From Caprimulgus europaeus (lineage: Eukaryota > Chordata > Aves > Caprimulgiformes > Caprimulgidae), in NCBI GenBank assembly GCA_907165065.1, contig OU015532.1, forward strand, positions 44,742,839-44,806,838: a stretch of 64,000 bases of DNA. The letters are read 5' to 3'. Position 1 is the first letter of the stretch; each line of letters opens with the position of its first letter. Under the pieces are notes generated by a model, which was not told the DNA's origin, made no database searches, and worked only from the letters and a program-made list of their open reading frames with translations. Shown one piece after another: positions 11,663 through 22,479 of the stretch. The position numbers and the translations under genes were made by a program.

Positions 11663-11921
11663 ACAATTAGGGAGAGTCGGGAGAAAAACGCTGCCACGAA
11701 CGGAGACTGCGTTGGGTTCGGGTCCTGCAGCTAGAGGGACGACGAAAAGAGCAAAGCGACCACATCGGTGGGCTCGATAAACACGTATTAAAAGCGACCA
11801 CCGCGGGGGGCTTAAAAGATACGTGTGCTCAAGCGTCTCGAGTTGGTCACAGCGGTGAAACTCGACCGATACGTGCTGCCGGAGCCTGGAGGTCTAGCAA
11901 TCGGTACCGACGTAAGTAAAT
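11663..11921 (+). other. Retroviral leader with candidate splice donor
   Basis: GC-rich untranslated leader between the primer site and the gag start. A strong donor-like GAC|GTAAGT lies at about 11909-11917, ten bases before the gag ATG, where subgenomic env mRNA splicing would be expected. Packaging signals are presumably here but cannot be identified by eye. Confidence 0.6.
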
Positions 11922-13531
11922 ATGGACAGGCAAGCAGCATATGATTTATTTATTGTTTTTCTTAAAAGGAGACAGGTTAAAGGGATAGACTTAGAAAAGG
12001 AACTCCCTGTTTTGTTAAATCATGCAGTCTCCTATAATTTTTTTGTAAATCTCCACTCAGTACATACTTTAGAGGAGTGGCGACGATATGGGGATAAGTT
12101 ATGGGAATTAGTTTTAGATTATGATAAGCCTGCAAAAAAGATGAGTAAATTATGGAAAATAGTACATAATGAACTACTGATGAGCCAAGCAGAAAAGAGA
12201 GCAGTTCAGGAAGCACAGGCTGCGCAAAAACAGAATCAAGATTATGGTCTGGCATGGGAAACTAGCATTCCAAACCCGCCTGCTTTTACTTCTGTTACTT
12301 TGTTTCCAACTCAAATTCCACCTGTACCCTCAGAGAACAGCCAAACAGGTCCTGCAGTTGAAAGCACAGTAGTCTCCTCAAACTCCTCTCCACGGGGTTC
12401 GACTCTGTCGGCGCCCCCGTCGGAACCGATCCCTGGAGTTAAATCTGACCTTGCAGAGGCAGTTGCAAGAGAGAGACGTAATCTGTGGACTATGCTGGCA
12501 AGGCGGGGGATGGAAGAAGGGGACAATGATTTAATACAAACAGCCACGGAAAGCCTTGCGTTCCCTGTCTTTTATTCTCCTATGCCACAGGGTGGGGGTG
12601 GAGGCTGAAATAAGATCTTTAGATTGGAAAATGTTATCACAATTAAGAGCTACAGTGGGAACTTACGGGGTGACTAGTGAACCTGCCAGACAGATGTTAG
12701 ATTATCTGTTTAATGCGCATACTTTGCTTCCAAGCGATATCAGAGGTATAGCAAAGTTAATTTACTCCCCACACCAATTGATACTGTTTAATGCACACTG
12801 GCATCAGGAAGCTATCATGACAGTTGCTATTCAAAGAGGGCAAGGAGATCCCTTAGCAGGGATAACTCCAGAACAACTATTAGGTCTCGGTGCATGGACT
12901 AGAATAGAAGCCCAAGCTCTTTCTAGCCCTGATATTTTACGAGAATCTATGCAAACAGCCCGAAGAGCCATGGAAAAAATAAAACCCCCGGGTGGAACTC
13001 CTATTTATATGGGAATAAAGCAGGGATGTGAAGAATCAGTAGGCGAGTTTATTGATAAAATTATGGATGCTATTAAAAAAGCTAGTGTCCCAGAATATAT
13101 GCAACCGGCTCTCATAAAACAGTGTGTACTCCAAAATAGTAACTCCCAAACTAAAACCCTTGCCAATACCCTGTCTGGGGACTGGTCAATTCCTGAGTTG
13201 TTAGAGAAAGCTGCTTCGGTCCCATCAGGACCTCAAGCCTTTTTAGTAAATGCATTAGAAAAAATTAGTGACAGTCTACGAGAACAGGCAAAAGCATTTC
13301 AGGAGCAGTCAGGCGTTTCCTGAGCAGTCTAAGTCTACTCAGTCACAGGTTTTAGCTGCCCTTGCACCCCTCCAAGCTCCCGTTCACGCTGCAGCTGTCG
13401 GCCCCCGCTCAACTAACAGCTCCCGAATGAACAGCAGCCGCGCTCAGACACAAATGGCAGCTGCAGTATCAGCGACCCCCAGCGACAACAACCCCAACCT
13501 GCCACCAGCAGCAGCCTCGGACTGGACCTAA
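11922..13531 (+). pseudogene. gag: Defective gag (matrix, capsid, remnant downstream part)
   Basis: The first frame, 11922-12608, starts MDRQAAYDLF and contains a betaretroviral matrix-like domain and then a Pro/Ser-rich linker. It ends just after a G-rich run (about 12590-12605). The capsid continues in the +1 frame from about 12600 to 13323, so an indel in the G run has split the gene. The capsid part shows the N-terminal WKMLSQLRATVGTYG region and a major homology region around QGCEESVGEFIDKIMDA. A further frame change near 13321 leads into an Ala/Ser/Gln-rich tail to 13531. No CCHC zinc knuckle is visible, so the nucleocapsid appears lost. Confidence 0.85.
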
Positions 13532-13576
13532 CAGCCACTGATAAAAATTTTAAAGGGACAACGTTTAGCTCAGCTG

Positions 13577-13795
13577 GTGCCGCTGCCACAATTAACAAAA
13601 GGAATGATTCCCCTTCAACAAGAACCAAGAAAACAGAGAGGATTTGGCTCAACTGGACAATTAACCCTACTTACTCTTGATTTATCCACACGTCCAAAAA
13701 GACTGTGTACTCTGCACTACCATGATCAGAGCATCACACTAACGGAACTTTTGAATACAGGTGCAGACACATCAATTATTACCCCGGGGGAGTGA
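13577..13795 (+). pseudogene. pro: Retroviral protease fragment
   Basis: A 72-residue frame contains GFGSTGQLTLLTLDLSTRPK, a G-patch-to-protease-like lead, and the active-site region reading LLNTGADTSII. The position of the catalytic Asp in the family's DTG motif is Asn here, and the frame stops soon afterwards. The flap and C-terminal half are absent. It is non-functional as it stands. Confidence 0.7.
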
Positions 13796-14567
13796 CCGCG
13801 TAACTGACCGCTTCAATCATCAACTACCACCGCAAGCTGGAGAACACGGTGAACCTGGAGGACTGTCTTCAGCTGCTAGAAGAGCCTTATCAAACCTTCC
13901 TGCGACGCGTCCTGACAACAGTTCATGAACATTTTTATGATCCTCTTACTAAATTGTCGCAAAAAGTAGCATCTTTACGGAGACCAATCCCATCTATTCG
14001 TGGGTGTTGGGGGTGTCAATTTTCCTTCCTTGTTTTTGTAGGCTTGTCACAGCTTTGATATTTGAATGTTTTCTTTTCGTTGTAGAAACACTAAATGGTT
14101 TATACTGTATTTGAATAGCACCGGTTAAAATGAATACTGACAAATTGGGAATCCTTGAACTGTTCTAACTTGCAATCAACATTAATTTGAATTTTTCTTT
14201 AATTTTACAGATCCATTTTTTGTTGAAGTGGTTAAATTGTTTCAAATATGAAAGTGTTTTTGGGTAGTATTTTATATTAATGTATATATTGAAACAGAGA
14301 TAATTGTAATAATTGTAATAGTTTTACTAATAATTGTAATAGTTTTTAGTTATAAGTACACTATATCCAAATAGGTAGAGATATACAGTACTGTAATGTT
14401 TAACACCTAGACAGAGTTACTGCTTAGAAAACAAATAGTAGTGGCAGTAAATTGTACAGTGTTGGCATTCACCAATTTAAAAGAAGAACAGAAGATTTCA
14501 ACATGGCTAACACTGCATAGCATTCACACATGTCATAAATTAGTACATAAAAAAAAAAAAAAAAAAA
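13796..14567 (+). other. Unassigned internal block ending in an A19 tract
   Basis: In the place where pol should begin, a frame from about 13806 to 14058 codes IINYHRKLENTVNLEDCLQL and more, with CTG/GAG/AAC-type codons unlike the AT-rich viral codons around it. About 490 bp of AT-rich non-coding sequence follows, then an uninterrupted run of 19 A (14549-14567) with CATAAA about 16 bases before it. I do not recognise the protein. The layout resembles an inserted mRNA 3' end but this is inference. Confidence 0.4.
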
Positions 14568-15059
14568 GGGGAAAAGAGTCTTAAGTCTATAGTTATTATG
14601 GCATTAAGATTTTTGTTGATTAGCATTTGTTTTAAGACCTTAAGTTGTAATACCTAGATAAAACATGTGGATAACTTTGGCTAATGTAAGGAACTAAGAA
14701 TCATTATGATTTTCACTGCCTATGCCCGAGAATCCTTTTAGGACCTGCCTTATAAGAGTGCTTTGTATAACTTTGCTCACACAGGTGTTACTAAACATTG
14801 ATAGTATTAGACATGCAACACTGCAAAATAGAGTAGCAGTTGATTTCTATTTGTTAGCTCAAGTAACATGTTTATAAGGAATCTGAAGGCATGTGCTGTA
14901 TAATTCTATTAAACCACCTTGAATCAATTCATATGGCCATTGGAAGGCTAAAGAAAAATGTCAAACAGTTAAGGATAAATAATGATGATTAGTTAAGTGA
15001 ATAGTTTTTACACCAATGAATTCTTTGACTATTAAAGTCAGGATTTAAGATGCTATTTG
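14568..15059 (+). other. AT-rich provirus interior, no gene seen
   Basis: No coding similarity to reverse transcriptase, RNase H, integrase or envelope surface protein can be seen in any frame. It may be heavily decayed or rearranged viral sequence. Confidence 0.4.
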
Positions 15060-15173
15060 TAATTTGGCAATCTTTTTATTAGTGCCTTGTTTGCTATCGT
15101 GTCTGCAAGGGCCCTGCAGAAGATGGTGGGCAACGCCTTTATGGTACAAAAAAACAAAAAGGAGAAATTGTAA
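15060..15173 (+). pseudogene. env: Possible env transmembrane tail remnant
   Basis: A short frame ends at a TAA (15171-15173). It has a hydrophobic stretch (ALFAIVSA) followed by a Lys-rich end (VQKNKKEKL), like the membrane anchor and cytoplasmic tail of a retroviral envelope protein. Position just ahead of the 3' untranslated part supports this. The rest of env is missing. Confidence 0.4.
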
Positions 15174-15443
15174 GCAACTTTAGCCTTGGCAATTAATTCC
15201 TGACTTTTAAAACACCAGAATAGAGAAACAAGATAAGAAAATTCTAATATAATTGGTCAGAAGTGAAAAGAAGGCCTTAGATGGCTTAGTATTAGAATCT
15301 TGCTTTGCATTGTAGCGCATATATTGTTTTCTTGTATGGCCAAACATGTGGAGCAACTTGCCCTAGGTGGCTTTTTCGCTCAAACTAATAAAAACGGAAG
15401 GATTGTGGGGTTTTTTAAAAAGAAAAAAGCAAATGGACATTGT

Positions 15444-15509
15444 AATGTCGAACACAGGTTTGTGGAATGTTAAACACGGGTTTGTGGAATGTCGAACACG
15501 GGTTTGTGG
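15444..15509 (+). repeat. 22-bp tandem repeat, three copies, inside the provirus
   Basis: Units of the form aatgtcgaacacgggtttgtgg at 15444, 15466 and 15488 differ by one to two bases. They lie between the env remnant and the polypurine tract. Confidence 0.85.
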
Positions 15510-15780
15510 AGTTTGAGTGATTTTTGTTATCTTTGAGTGTTTTAAGAAGAAAGTCAGAAGAAACTTTGACAATTTTATATCAGGAGTAGCTTTGGCTGGT
15601 AACCACAAAGTAAGAGTACCCTGTTCCCTATTAACGCTTAACTCTCACTTGGATTGGGACTGTAGTTAAAAACCTTGGTAATGTATTTAATTAGCATTAG
15701 TAGCATGATTTTATTAATAATATTAGTCCTACCTTGATTTCTAACAGGAACTATAACACACAGGCCAATCTCCTTGTTTT

Positions 15781-15800
15781 AAAAAAGAAAACGGGGGAAA
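15781..15800 (+). promoter_or_regulatory. Polypurine tract
   Basis: AAAAAAGAAAACGGGGGAAA is directly adjacent to the 3' LTR, the expected primer for plus-strand DNA synthesis. Confidence 0.85.
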
Positions 15801-16326
15801 TGTGGAGAGTGTATACCAGGAATGATAGTGCGGGATAAGGGACATGAGAAAATACCACTGGGTAAACTGTAAAAGAGTATACGTGACAGAGACAAAGACA
15901 CAGAGACAAAGACACCCTGTCTCTAAACTGACTACGAAGCAGTCATAAGGAAGTTAGCTAGCTGAAGCATGAGAAAGATTAGAATATCTGTGTTCGGATG
16001 CAGGATGCAGAAGAAACATTGTAGCTAACAGTCAGCAAGGATAGTATGCCTTTGTTTGTAGAAGCAAATACGCCTTTGTTCAAGGGTTCTTGTAGTTGTA
16101 AGCATAAAATAAGTAGGTCATGAAAAACTAGGCATAGGTAGCTTCTAATCACTAACCAATAAAGGGTCACGCTTCACAATATGTAATCATAAGCCAATAA
16201 GGAGCTAAGTTTTGCAATATGTATGAGCTCATTAGCGACTGTATAAATGTGATGCTATTATATCTAATAAACGAGACTTGTTGACCATGATAGCATGAGG
16301 CTTGTCTCCCGCGGTCTTTTCCGACA
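15801..16326 (+). repeat. 3' LTR
   Basis: 526 bp, by eye identical to the 5' LTR, including the shared antisense 63-codon open frame and the TATA and AATAAA motifs. It is followed by the GGCACT target duplication. Confidence 0.95.
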
Positions 16327-17172
16327 GGCACTGCTAAAATTACCCCAATGTTGGCTTTTGTTAACCCTTATTTTACCTTTTGATCACAAAACAAAGGAAC
16401 TTTTTAAAGCACCAGTCTGTGTATTTGAGAAGGACTGGAGGCCCAGACCAGTGTGTTGGGAAGGAGATCCTGCAAGGGCACGCAGCTCCAGCTGCCAGGC
16501 TGGCACTTCTGGCTGTTAACCATCACTCCACTAAAGGTGTGTCAGGCATTCAGCCAGCCATGAGACACACACAACCCTTGAGATGAGCAATGTGCTGCAG
16601 TCAGTCTGATGCCCTGCAGCACAGGAGATCCTTGAAGATGCTCTCCACAATCCAAACAAAATGCCAGGATGCTTCCTAGCACCAGCTAAGGAGAGACCCC
16701 GTGGCTGCTCTGCATCCCACTGCCCAAACAATGACCAGAGCAGGCTGTCCTGCTGAAGGCACCTGGTTCCTGCAAAGATCTATCACCCTGGAGTTGCTCA
16801 CAGCTCCTTACACACAGGACCCACATCCCCACACCTGGTGGCACCGAGGAAATCACAGGGTGGTGGTAGGATGGTCCAGCACATTCCCAGCAAACTGCAT
16901 CTGACAGCAAGATTTTGAAAATTCTCCAAAACACAATTTGTGTGGGAAATGGAGGCTGTGGTTAACTATTCCCAGCAGGGACTGCTGTTACTATGAAATA
17001 GTTTATTAAGCATGAACACTCTTTTCCTGTTGGCTGCTCTCCTCCTGCCTCTAAAGCCTTCCAAGCTTCTGCCTGAGAGTTTCCTTCAGCTCTGCTGCCC
17101 ATCTCCGGCTGGGAGATGAGAGCACAGGCTGGAGGGTGAGAGCCATGGCACTGCTGCAGCCTTGCAGCACAT

Positions 17173-17460
17173 CACATCCTTGCTGCACTCCACATCCTTG
17201 CTGCACACCATGGTCTTGCAGGACATCACATCCTTGCAGGACACCACATCCTGGCAGGACACCATGGTCTTGCAGGACATCACATCCTTGCAGCACACCA
17301 TGGTCTTGCAGGACATCACATCCTTGCAGCACACCATGGTCTTGCAGGACATCACATCATTGCAGCACACCAAGGTCTTGCTGCACACCACATCCTTGCT
17401 GCACTCCACATCCTTGCAGGACACCACATCCTTGCAGCACTCCACATCCTTGCAGCACAC
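17173..17460. repeat. 18-bp minisatellite, 16 units
   Basis: Sixteen exact-length 18-bp units alternate between types such as cacatccttgcagcacac and catggtcttgcaggacat, so the middle behaves as a 36-bp dimer. A partial unit precedes it at 17158-17172. As 18 is a multiple of three, frames stay open on both strands; these are not genes. Confidence 0.95.
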
Positions 17461-18139
17461 GACCCAGCCTCCCTCTCCCATCCAGCATCCTGCAGTGCAG
17501 ATTTCATCAGGAGGTAAGAAGAAAGCTCTTAACATTGTGGAATAATCCAGCACAAACATGTTTCTTCACAGCTGCTGGCAGCTTTGGTTTACACTCCTTG
17601 AGAGGCAGCTTTACACCTCTGATACTTCCTTGAGGTCATGGAAATGGGGATGAGGTCACAGACATGAACCACTCTGGAACCAGCGCTGCCCAGCTCCAGC
17701 GACCCCAGGGGCACAGATGACACAGGGTGGGAAGGATTGTCTGAAACCCAAATGTCACCTGTTGATCTAAGACACCTCGTGCCACTGCACACCACGAGTT
17801 TCTCTTGTTTCAAAACATCTGCACCACAATTCCATCACACTGCACACCAGCCTGCTTCAGAAAGCAGCTTCCCATTCACATTTTTCAAGCTTTCAAATGT
17901 CTTTTTTCCAGGCTGAAAAATCCCAGTCCATTCAATCTTTTCTGTAGAAACCAAGGAAATAGTTCTAATAGAATTATCTTAGAAAAACCAGAAGTCAAAG
18001 ATACAACCCTGTAAGTTTGAAGCCTATCAACACTGTGACCATTTCAGTGATCACCTGAATGCACAGTGACAGGACCCAGTCAAAATCACAGAATAGACAG
18101 AAAATATAATTACTTCACATGTTCTGTCTGAAATTGGGC

Positions 18140-18140
<1 letters not shown>

Positions 18141-18168
<28 letters not shown>
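18141..18168. repeat. (GT)14 microsatellite
   Basis: Fourteen uninterrupted GT units. Confidence 0.98.
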
Positions 18169-18171
<3 letters not shown>

Positions 18172-18451
18172 CAAATACTGTACAGCTGGTTGTGGGGTGG
18201 GGAGGTGCTTAATGGACCATCCTCACTTCTTTACTCCATTTTCCCTCACCAGGCAGGCGTTTTCCTGAGGAGAAAAGAGGCAGAAGCACAAACTGCTCGC
18301 TGAGGAGAGGAGGACAGCACCCCTCTGCCTGCACCCACACATCTTCCCCAGGCTGAAGCGCCCATGGCCTGAGCAACCCTTCCTGTGAAGGCTGGAAAGC
18401 AGCTGGTCCCCCTCCCCACACCAAACCCTCAGGCTGGATGGAGGCAGGAGA

Positions 18452-18516
18452 GGTGTCAGCCTGTCCTGGGCATCTAAACCATGGCCTGGTTTAGATGCCC
18501 TGGACAGGCTGACACC
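18452..18516. other. Hairpin, 29-bp arms with 7-base loop
   Basis: The left arm 18452-18480 (opening ggtgtcagcctgtcc) and right arm 18488-18516 pair with one mismatch; the loop is atggcct. The size is like that of a short pre-miRNA stem. It could also be a chance duplication-inversion scar. Confidence 0.9.
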
Positions 18517-21500
18517 AATCCTGCACACAGACAGGGATGGCCCCGTTTGCACAGCGGGTTTCCCAAGGGACTGTGATCCCAGAGGAAGAAAAGGGTTGGG
18601 ATCACCATTGGGGCAGACCCAGCCACCCAGAGCTGCTCCTGTTCCTGCAGACAGGCATTGTCACCAGCAGCAAACAGGTCATTGTGTATCCTGCTTGAGG
18701 GATGAGCCAGGCTCAAGACCACCACAGGTTCAGCTCAGGCTACTCAGGACCAGTCACTGCACCAGTGGAGACCACTGATGACCCATTTGCAGCTATCTGG
18801 GCTTGGATCAACCCCATGCCTGTTGGAGGCACAGCTCCTTGGACACCTTTCCCATAGCCTTTGTAGCTAGCAGCAAACACCATCCTTATCTCCCTTTTTT
18901 CTAAGCCACAGGACACCAAACTCCCACATTTTGGGATGGCCCAGTGAGAACATCCAGAAAAACATGAAGGTATTTTCTGGCAGCTGGGACCATTCCTCCC
19001 CAGGAGGGGAATGGAGCAGCCAGGAGAGACAGTGAGGAGGAAAAAGAGCCCTGGAGCTGGAGGGATGCTCAGGCTTCTGCCCCCCCCTTCCAGGATTTAC
19101 CCCATGCCTTCCCCCTACCCAGGCAGATGCCACGGGGTGCTGTACCCACAAACCCTGCCTCAGCTCTCTGACACCGAGTGCCACCAGGAGACCCAGCAGC
19201 TGTGTCAGGCTCTTCACCACATCAGCCAGAAACCGTATGAGAGAAACAAATGACTCGACAGCAGCTGTGTTAAAAGTGATATATTTATTGCATTCTTAAC
19301 AAAAATACTTTTCAAGAGAGGATTTTTTTTCCAGCATGTACAAGACATGGAGAGACTGGGGTTGAGCACAGCAGTTTGCTTTGACACTTACTTCAACAGC
19401 CAGTTAACATGATGGGTGCAGGAGGAAGGAAGCATCCTTTGCGAGCCAGTACAGAAAAGCCACTCCACCGAGGGGTCTACACAGGGCAGGAGATACGTCC
19501 CCAGATCTGGGCCAATCTGTAATAGTCCACAGAGGAAACTGGGGGAGACATCAGGTAGTTTACAGCACAAGGTCCTTTCTCCTGACCAGAGCCCAGCCTC
19601 TGGGGGTTTGTATCGAAGGCTGCACATCCTGCACCAGGATTCTCTCTCTAAATGCATATTTGAGGGCAAACCGATGGCAGCGACGATGCTAAGTCCCTCC
19701 AGCACCTGTGGGAGTCTCCTCCTCTGCAGACCTGAGGGTTCCCAGAAAGGATCCCCCTGGACAACATCAGAGGAGCTAATCCTATCAGTATATCCATGGG
19801 AGAACATCAGCATGGACCAGATATTATAAAAATATAAAATAGTACTTCTAATATACAGCAGCAGCACTCTATTGACTCAGAAAGCCTCTAAAACATATCA
19901 CCATTTTTTCAGTTCTCTCTGACTCATAAATTAGAGCCACTTCTACCAGATTTCCCAATCTTCCCTTCAACTGAAGGGAGACTGTGACTTCTGCAGAACA
20001 CAAATATTAAACCAGAAGTAAAACAACATCCTCGGAGGAAGGTGAGCGAGTATTGCCCTGCTCTGGCACCAGCAGTAGGAGGAATGTCCTCTGCATGAAA
20101 CCAGCATGGGTCATTCCTCAGAAAGGAGGTTCTTCTCCTTGCCAGTTCTCTACTTCCTTGAGCAAGGGCCTTTTACTGCACCACTAAAAATAAATTAGAA
20201 TTACAGAACAATTAAAAAGACAAAAGGAAGAGCACGTCAGGAACGCCTGACACAGCAGACACACAGCAAACTTCCCAGAGGAGAACCAAGTGCACAACGC
20301 TTTTAGAGGACAGGGCAGACAGATGGAAGCAGATCCTTCAAGATCACATAGAACAAACCATCCTTCTGCTGTCCTGCACTGCCTGTTTTCAACTCCCACT
20401 GCAGTTTGTACAACTTGTTGTCCAAGTCTGCAGCCCAGACACGGCACGACGTATTAACTGGAACAGTTTCCTGCAACCCACCTCCACGCACAACAGGACA
20501 ACCCCGTGCTAACTGCAAGGTAACACCTTGGCCCTTCTCCCTACTGACGTATATCATGATATTTCCAGAGATGGGGACAACACAGGAGGTGCAGATGTGG
20601 AAATCAAGAAGACAGACAGGTCGTAAAAAAGCTGCCAGAGACGTTACCAGCAGCTGAGGTGACGTTATTGAAGCCCACTGTCAGAATCAGGGCTGTACAC
20701 GGGAACCCCACGCAGCGCTAAAGCGGTTCAGGTGTTGTACCACGGTTCTTTCTTTTCTGTACGAGGAAAGAAAGCAGTACAAAGCCAACATAGCTAACAT
20801 TTTAACCTGCAGAGCTGTGAGTTTAGATTGTAAACTTCATGATAGGAGAACACAGTACAGACCCCACCCTAAGTAACACGGAGAGAGTGCAAAGTAACTG
20901 TACTGAAGTTGACAGAGTTACAGTGATACAAAACCAAACTGTTCCTGAGGTCAGAAGCAGGGCCTATGCCTGTCCTTGTTTCTTCTCACATTCTGAAGCA
21001 GGGCAGGGGGTTCAAAACTGAAGATTATAACATGCAAGAAAATAATACGATACAATTATCTTTAAATGCTGCCATATTATGAAATAATTGTATTTGAGCT
21101 GCGATTGTGAAGGGTAGGTAAGGGTTTCAGACTGGAGCAAAGATTAAACTCTTTGCTATAAGCTCCTGTTGGTACTGCAGGATCCAGGCACAAGGCCACA
21201 GCAGCCCTTCTCAGCAACCTAAAACCACACAGCCCTCAGACCTGTCCTCCTGTCCCCAGCACTGCGCCTTCCTCCCCTCCCTTCCCTGCACAAGCTTCGC
21301 TTTCACACTTCTCAGCCCAAACCTGTGCCCAAGTCACACTAAGCCCTGGGTTGCCCATTATTGCTGAATGCAGATAAAAATAATGAGCAGTGAGAGTCTT
21401 CAGAGCCATCAGGACGTATCTCTGCACACTGCACACACTAATTTGCAGGAAGATGACGGGAAGGCAGCAGTAAGGTAAATTTGTGGGTTGATTGCAAAGG

Positions 21501-21854
21501 GAGCTCTGCAGTACACTGTCTCAGTAAATAACGTTTCACAGGCACAAGAAGAGATCAAGAGAACGATTCCTATTGCATCTCTTAGCTTACAGAGCGTTCA
21601 GAGCACGGGGAAGCCAGTGAAAACTCCTAATCTCCATGAACAGGAAGATGTCCTACATCCCAAGCTCTGTAAGATTTGAGACTCCTCTTCATTGCAGAGG
21701 GCCAGCCCTACTATTCAGCTGCCCTAACTCATGCTGCTCTGCTAGCTAGCAGGGGGATGGACAGGCTGGGGTGGCTGTTGCCCTTCCCTACAGAGTATAG
21801 ATACACATGGAGAGGCCATGTGAGCATGCAGCAGCTCAGGAAGGGGCACCCTTC

Positions 21855-21860
21855 TTTATT
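21855..21860 (-). terminator. Polyadenylation signal of the nested Myb/SANT gene
   Basis: The minus strand carries AATAAA (plus strand tttatt) about 15 bases after the stop at 21875. This implies a very short 3' UTR. Confidence 0.55.
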
Positions 21861-21874
21861 TTCTGTGAAGCAGA

Positions 21875-22479
21875 CTAAAAATGGTGTTTTCTCTTTCGTG
21901 ACCTGGTAGTCCGTGCAGGAGGAGTTTGTTTTGGGGGGCTTTGGTTAGACTCTGCACTGGGTTCAGGGGGCTGTTTTGAGCAAGCTGCTTGCAGAAGAGA
22001 ACCCTGCATGACACTGGGATCCTGTATCCTATGGAAAGCCTGGACCCCATCACGGATTTCCGAGAGGGTCTGGCACATCTGGCCGACCTGGCTGGTGAGG
22101 TCAGCCAACCTCTGACCGATGACATGCATGCTGTCTGCCATGTCTCTGTGAACAGCCACCAGCTCCTGGCAGAACTGCCTGAACAGCTCTGTTTGCTGCG
22201 TGTGGGAATGGAGAAGCTGGCGATCGAGGCCGGAGAGGGGCGGGCTCCTCGCGCGGGGGTGCGGGGGTCTGCAGGACGAGGCGGCGCGCGGGGACGGACG
22301 GTGCGGGGACGGACGGTGCAGGTCCTGCCTCTGGCTGGCAGCTTCCGAGTGCTCTGAGGAGGAGGAAGTGTGGAGGAAGGAGGGCTCGGAGAGCTGGTTG
22401 ACTCCCGCAGCGGCCCTCTGCAGCGAGGAGAAGCGGTGTTCCCGAGAAGTGCCCGCCATCTCTTCTTCTTCTTCGTCAG
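21875..22479 (-). CDS. Myb/SANT-like protein, second exon (linker, coiled coil, nuclear signal)
   Basis: After an acceptor ctgtttaag at 22481-22480, the bases CT complete a Ser codon from exon 1 and GAC GAA GAA follows (an acidic DEEEEE run). The exon codes about 200 residues: a Ser/Pro/Arg-rich linker with a duplicated HRPSP, then a predicted helical coiled-coil region running from TQQTELFRQFCQELVAVHRD through IGQRLADLTSQVGQMCQTLS, and a basic C-terminal nuclear signal (TTRSRKRKHHF). The family commonly pairs an N-terminal Myb-like domain with a C-terminal oligomerising helix. An in-frame ATG at 22459 could start a shorter product but would lose the DNA-binding domain. The linker region is GC-rich compared with its surroundings. 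Confidence 0.8.

Larger units (their letters stand above)
11117..16326 (+). mobile_element. Endogenous retrovirus, betaretrovirus-like, defective, two LTRs
   Basis: A 5.2 kb provirus lies in the large PRDM11 intron, antisense to the gene. Its parts are a 6-bp target duplication GGCACT (11111-11116 and 16327-16332), LTRs of 526 bp at each end starting TGTGG and ending GACA, a tRNA-Trp-type primer site, and a polypurine tract before the 3' LTR. The LTRs look identical base for base when read side by side, which marks a very recent insertion. Inside are a broken gag, a protease fragment, no recognisable pol, and a short possible env tail. The element could not have moved on its own products as it stands; helper-supplied proteins are inferred. 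Antisense orientation in an intron is the arrangement usually tolerated by host genes. Confidence 0.95.
16333..21854. other. PRDM11 intron sequence between the provirus and the nested gene
   Basis: No exon or gene is recognised. It holds an 18-bp minisatellite (17173-17460), a (GT)14 run (18141-18168) and a strong hairpin (18452-18516). The rest is unique sequence with only short open frames. Confidence 0.6.

Noticed and set aside
17173-17460. CRISPR-like regular repeats
   Set aside because: Units abut with no spacers, and the genome is a bird's; it is a minisatellite.
17086-17633. Open frames of 127-165 codons with Cys- or His-rich repeats
   Set aside because: Produced by the 18-bp minisatellite, whose unit is a multiple of three.
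19388-19867. 159-codon minus-strand frame
   Set aside because: No domain, no splice context and no codon pattern to set it apart from chance frames.
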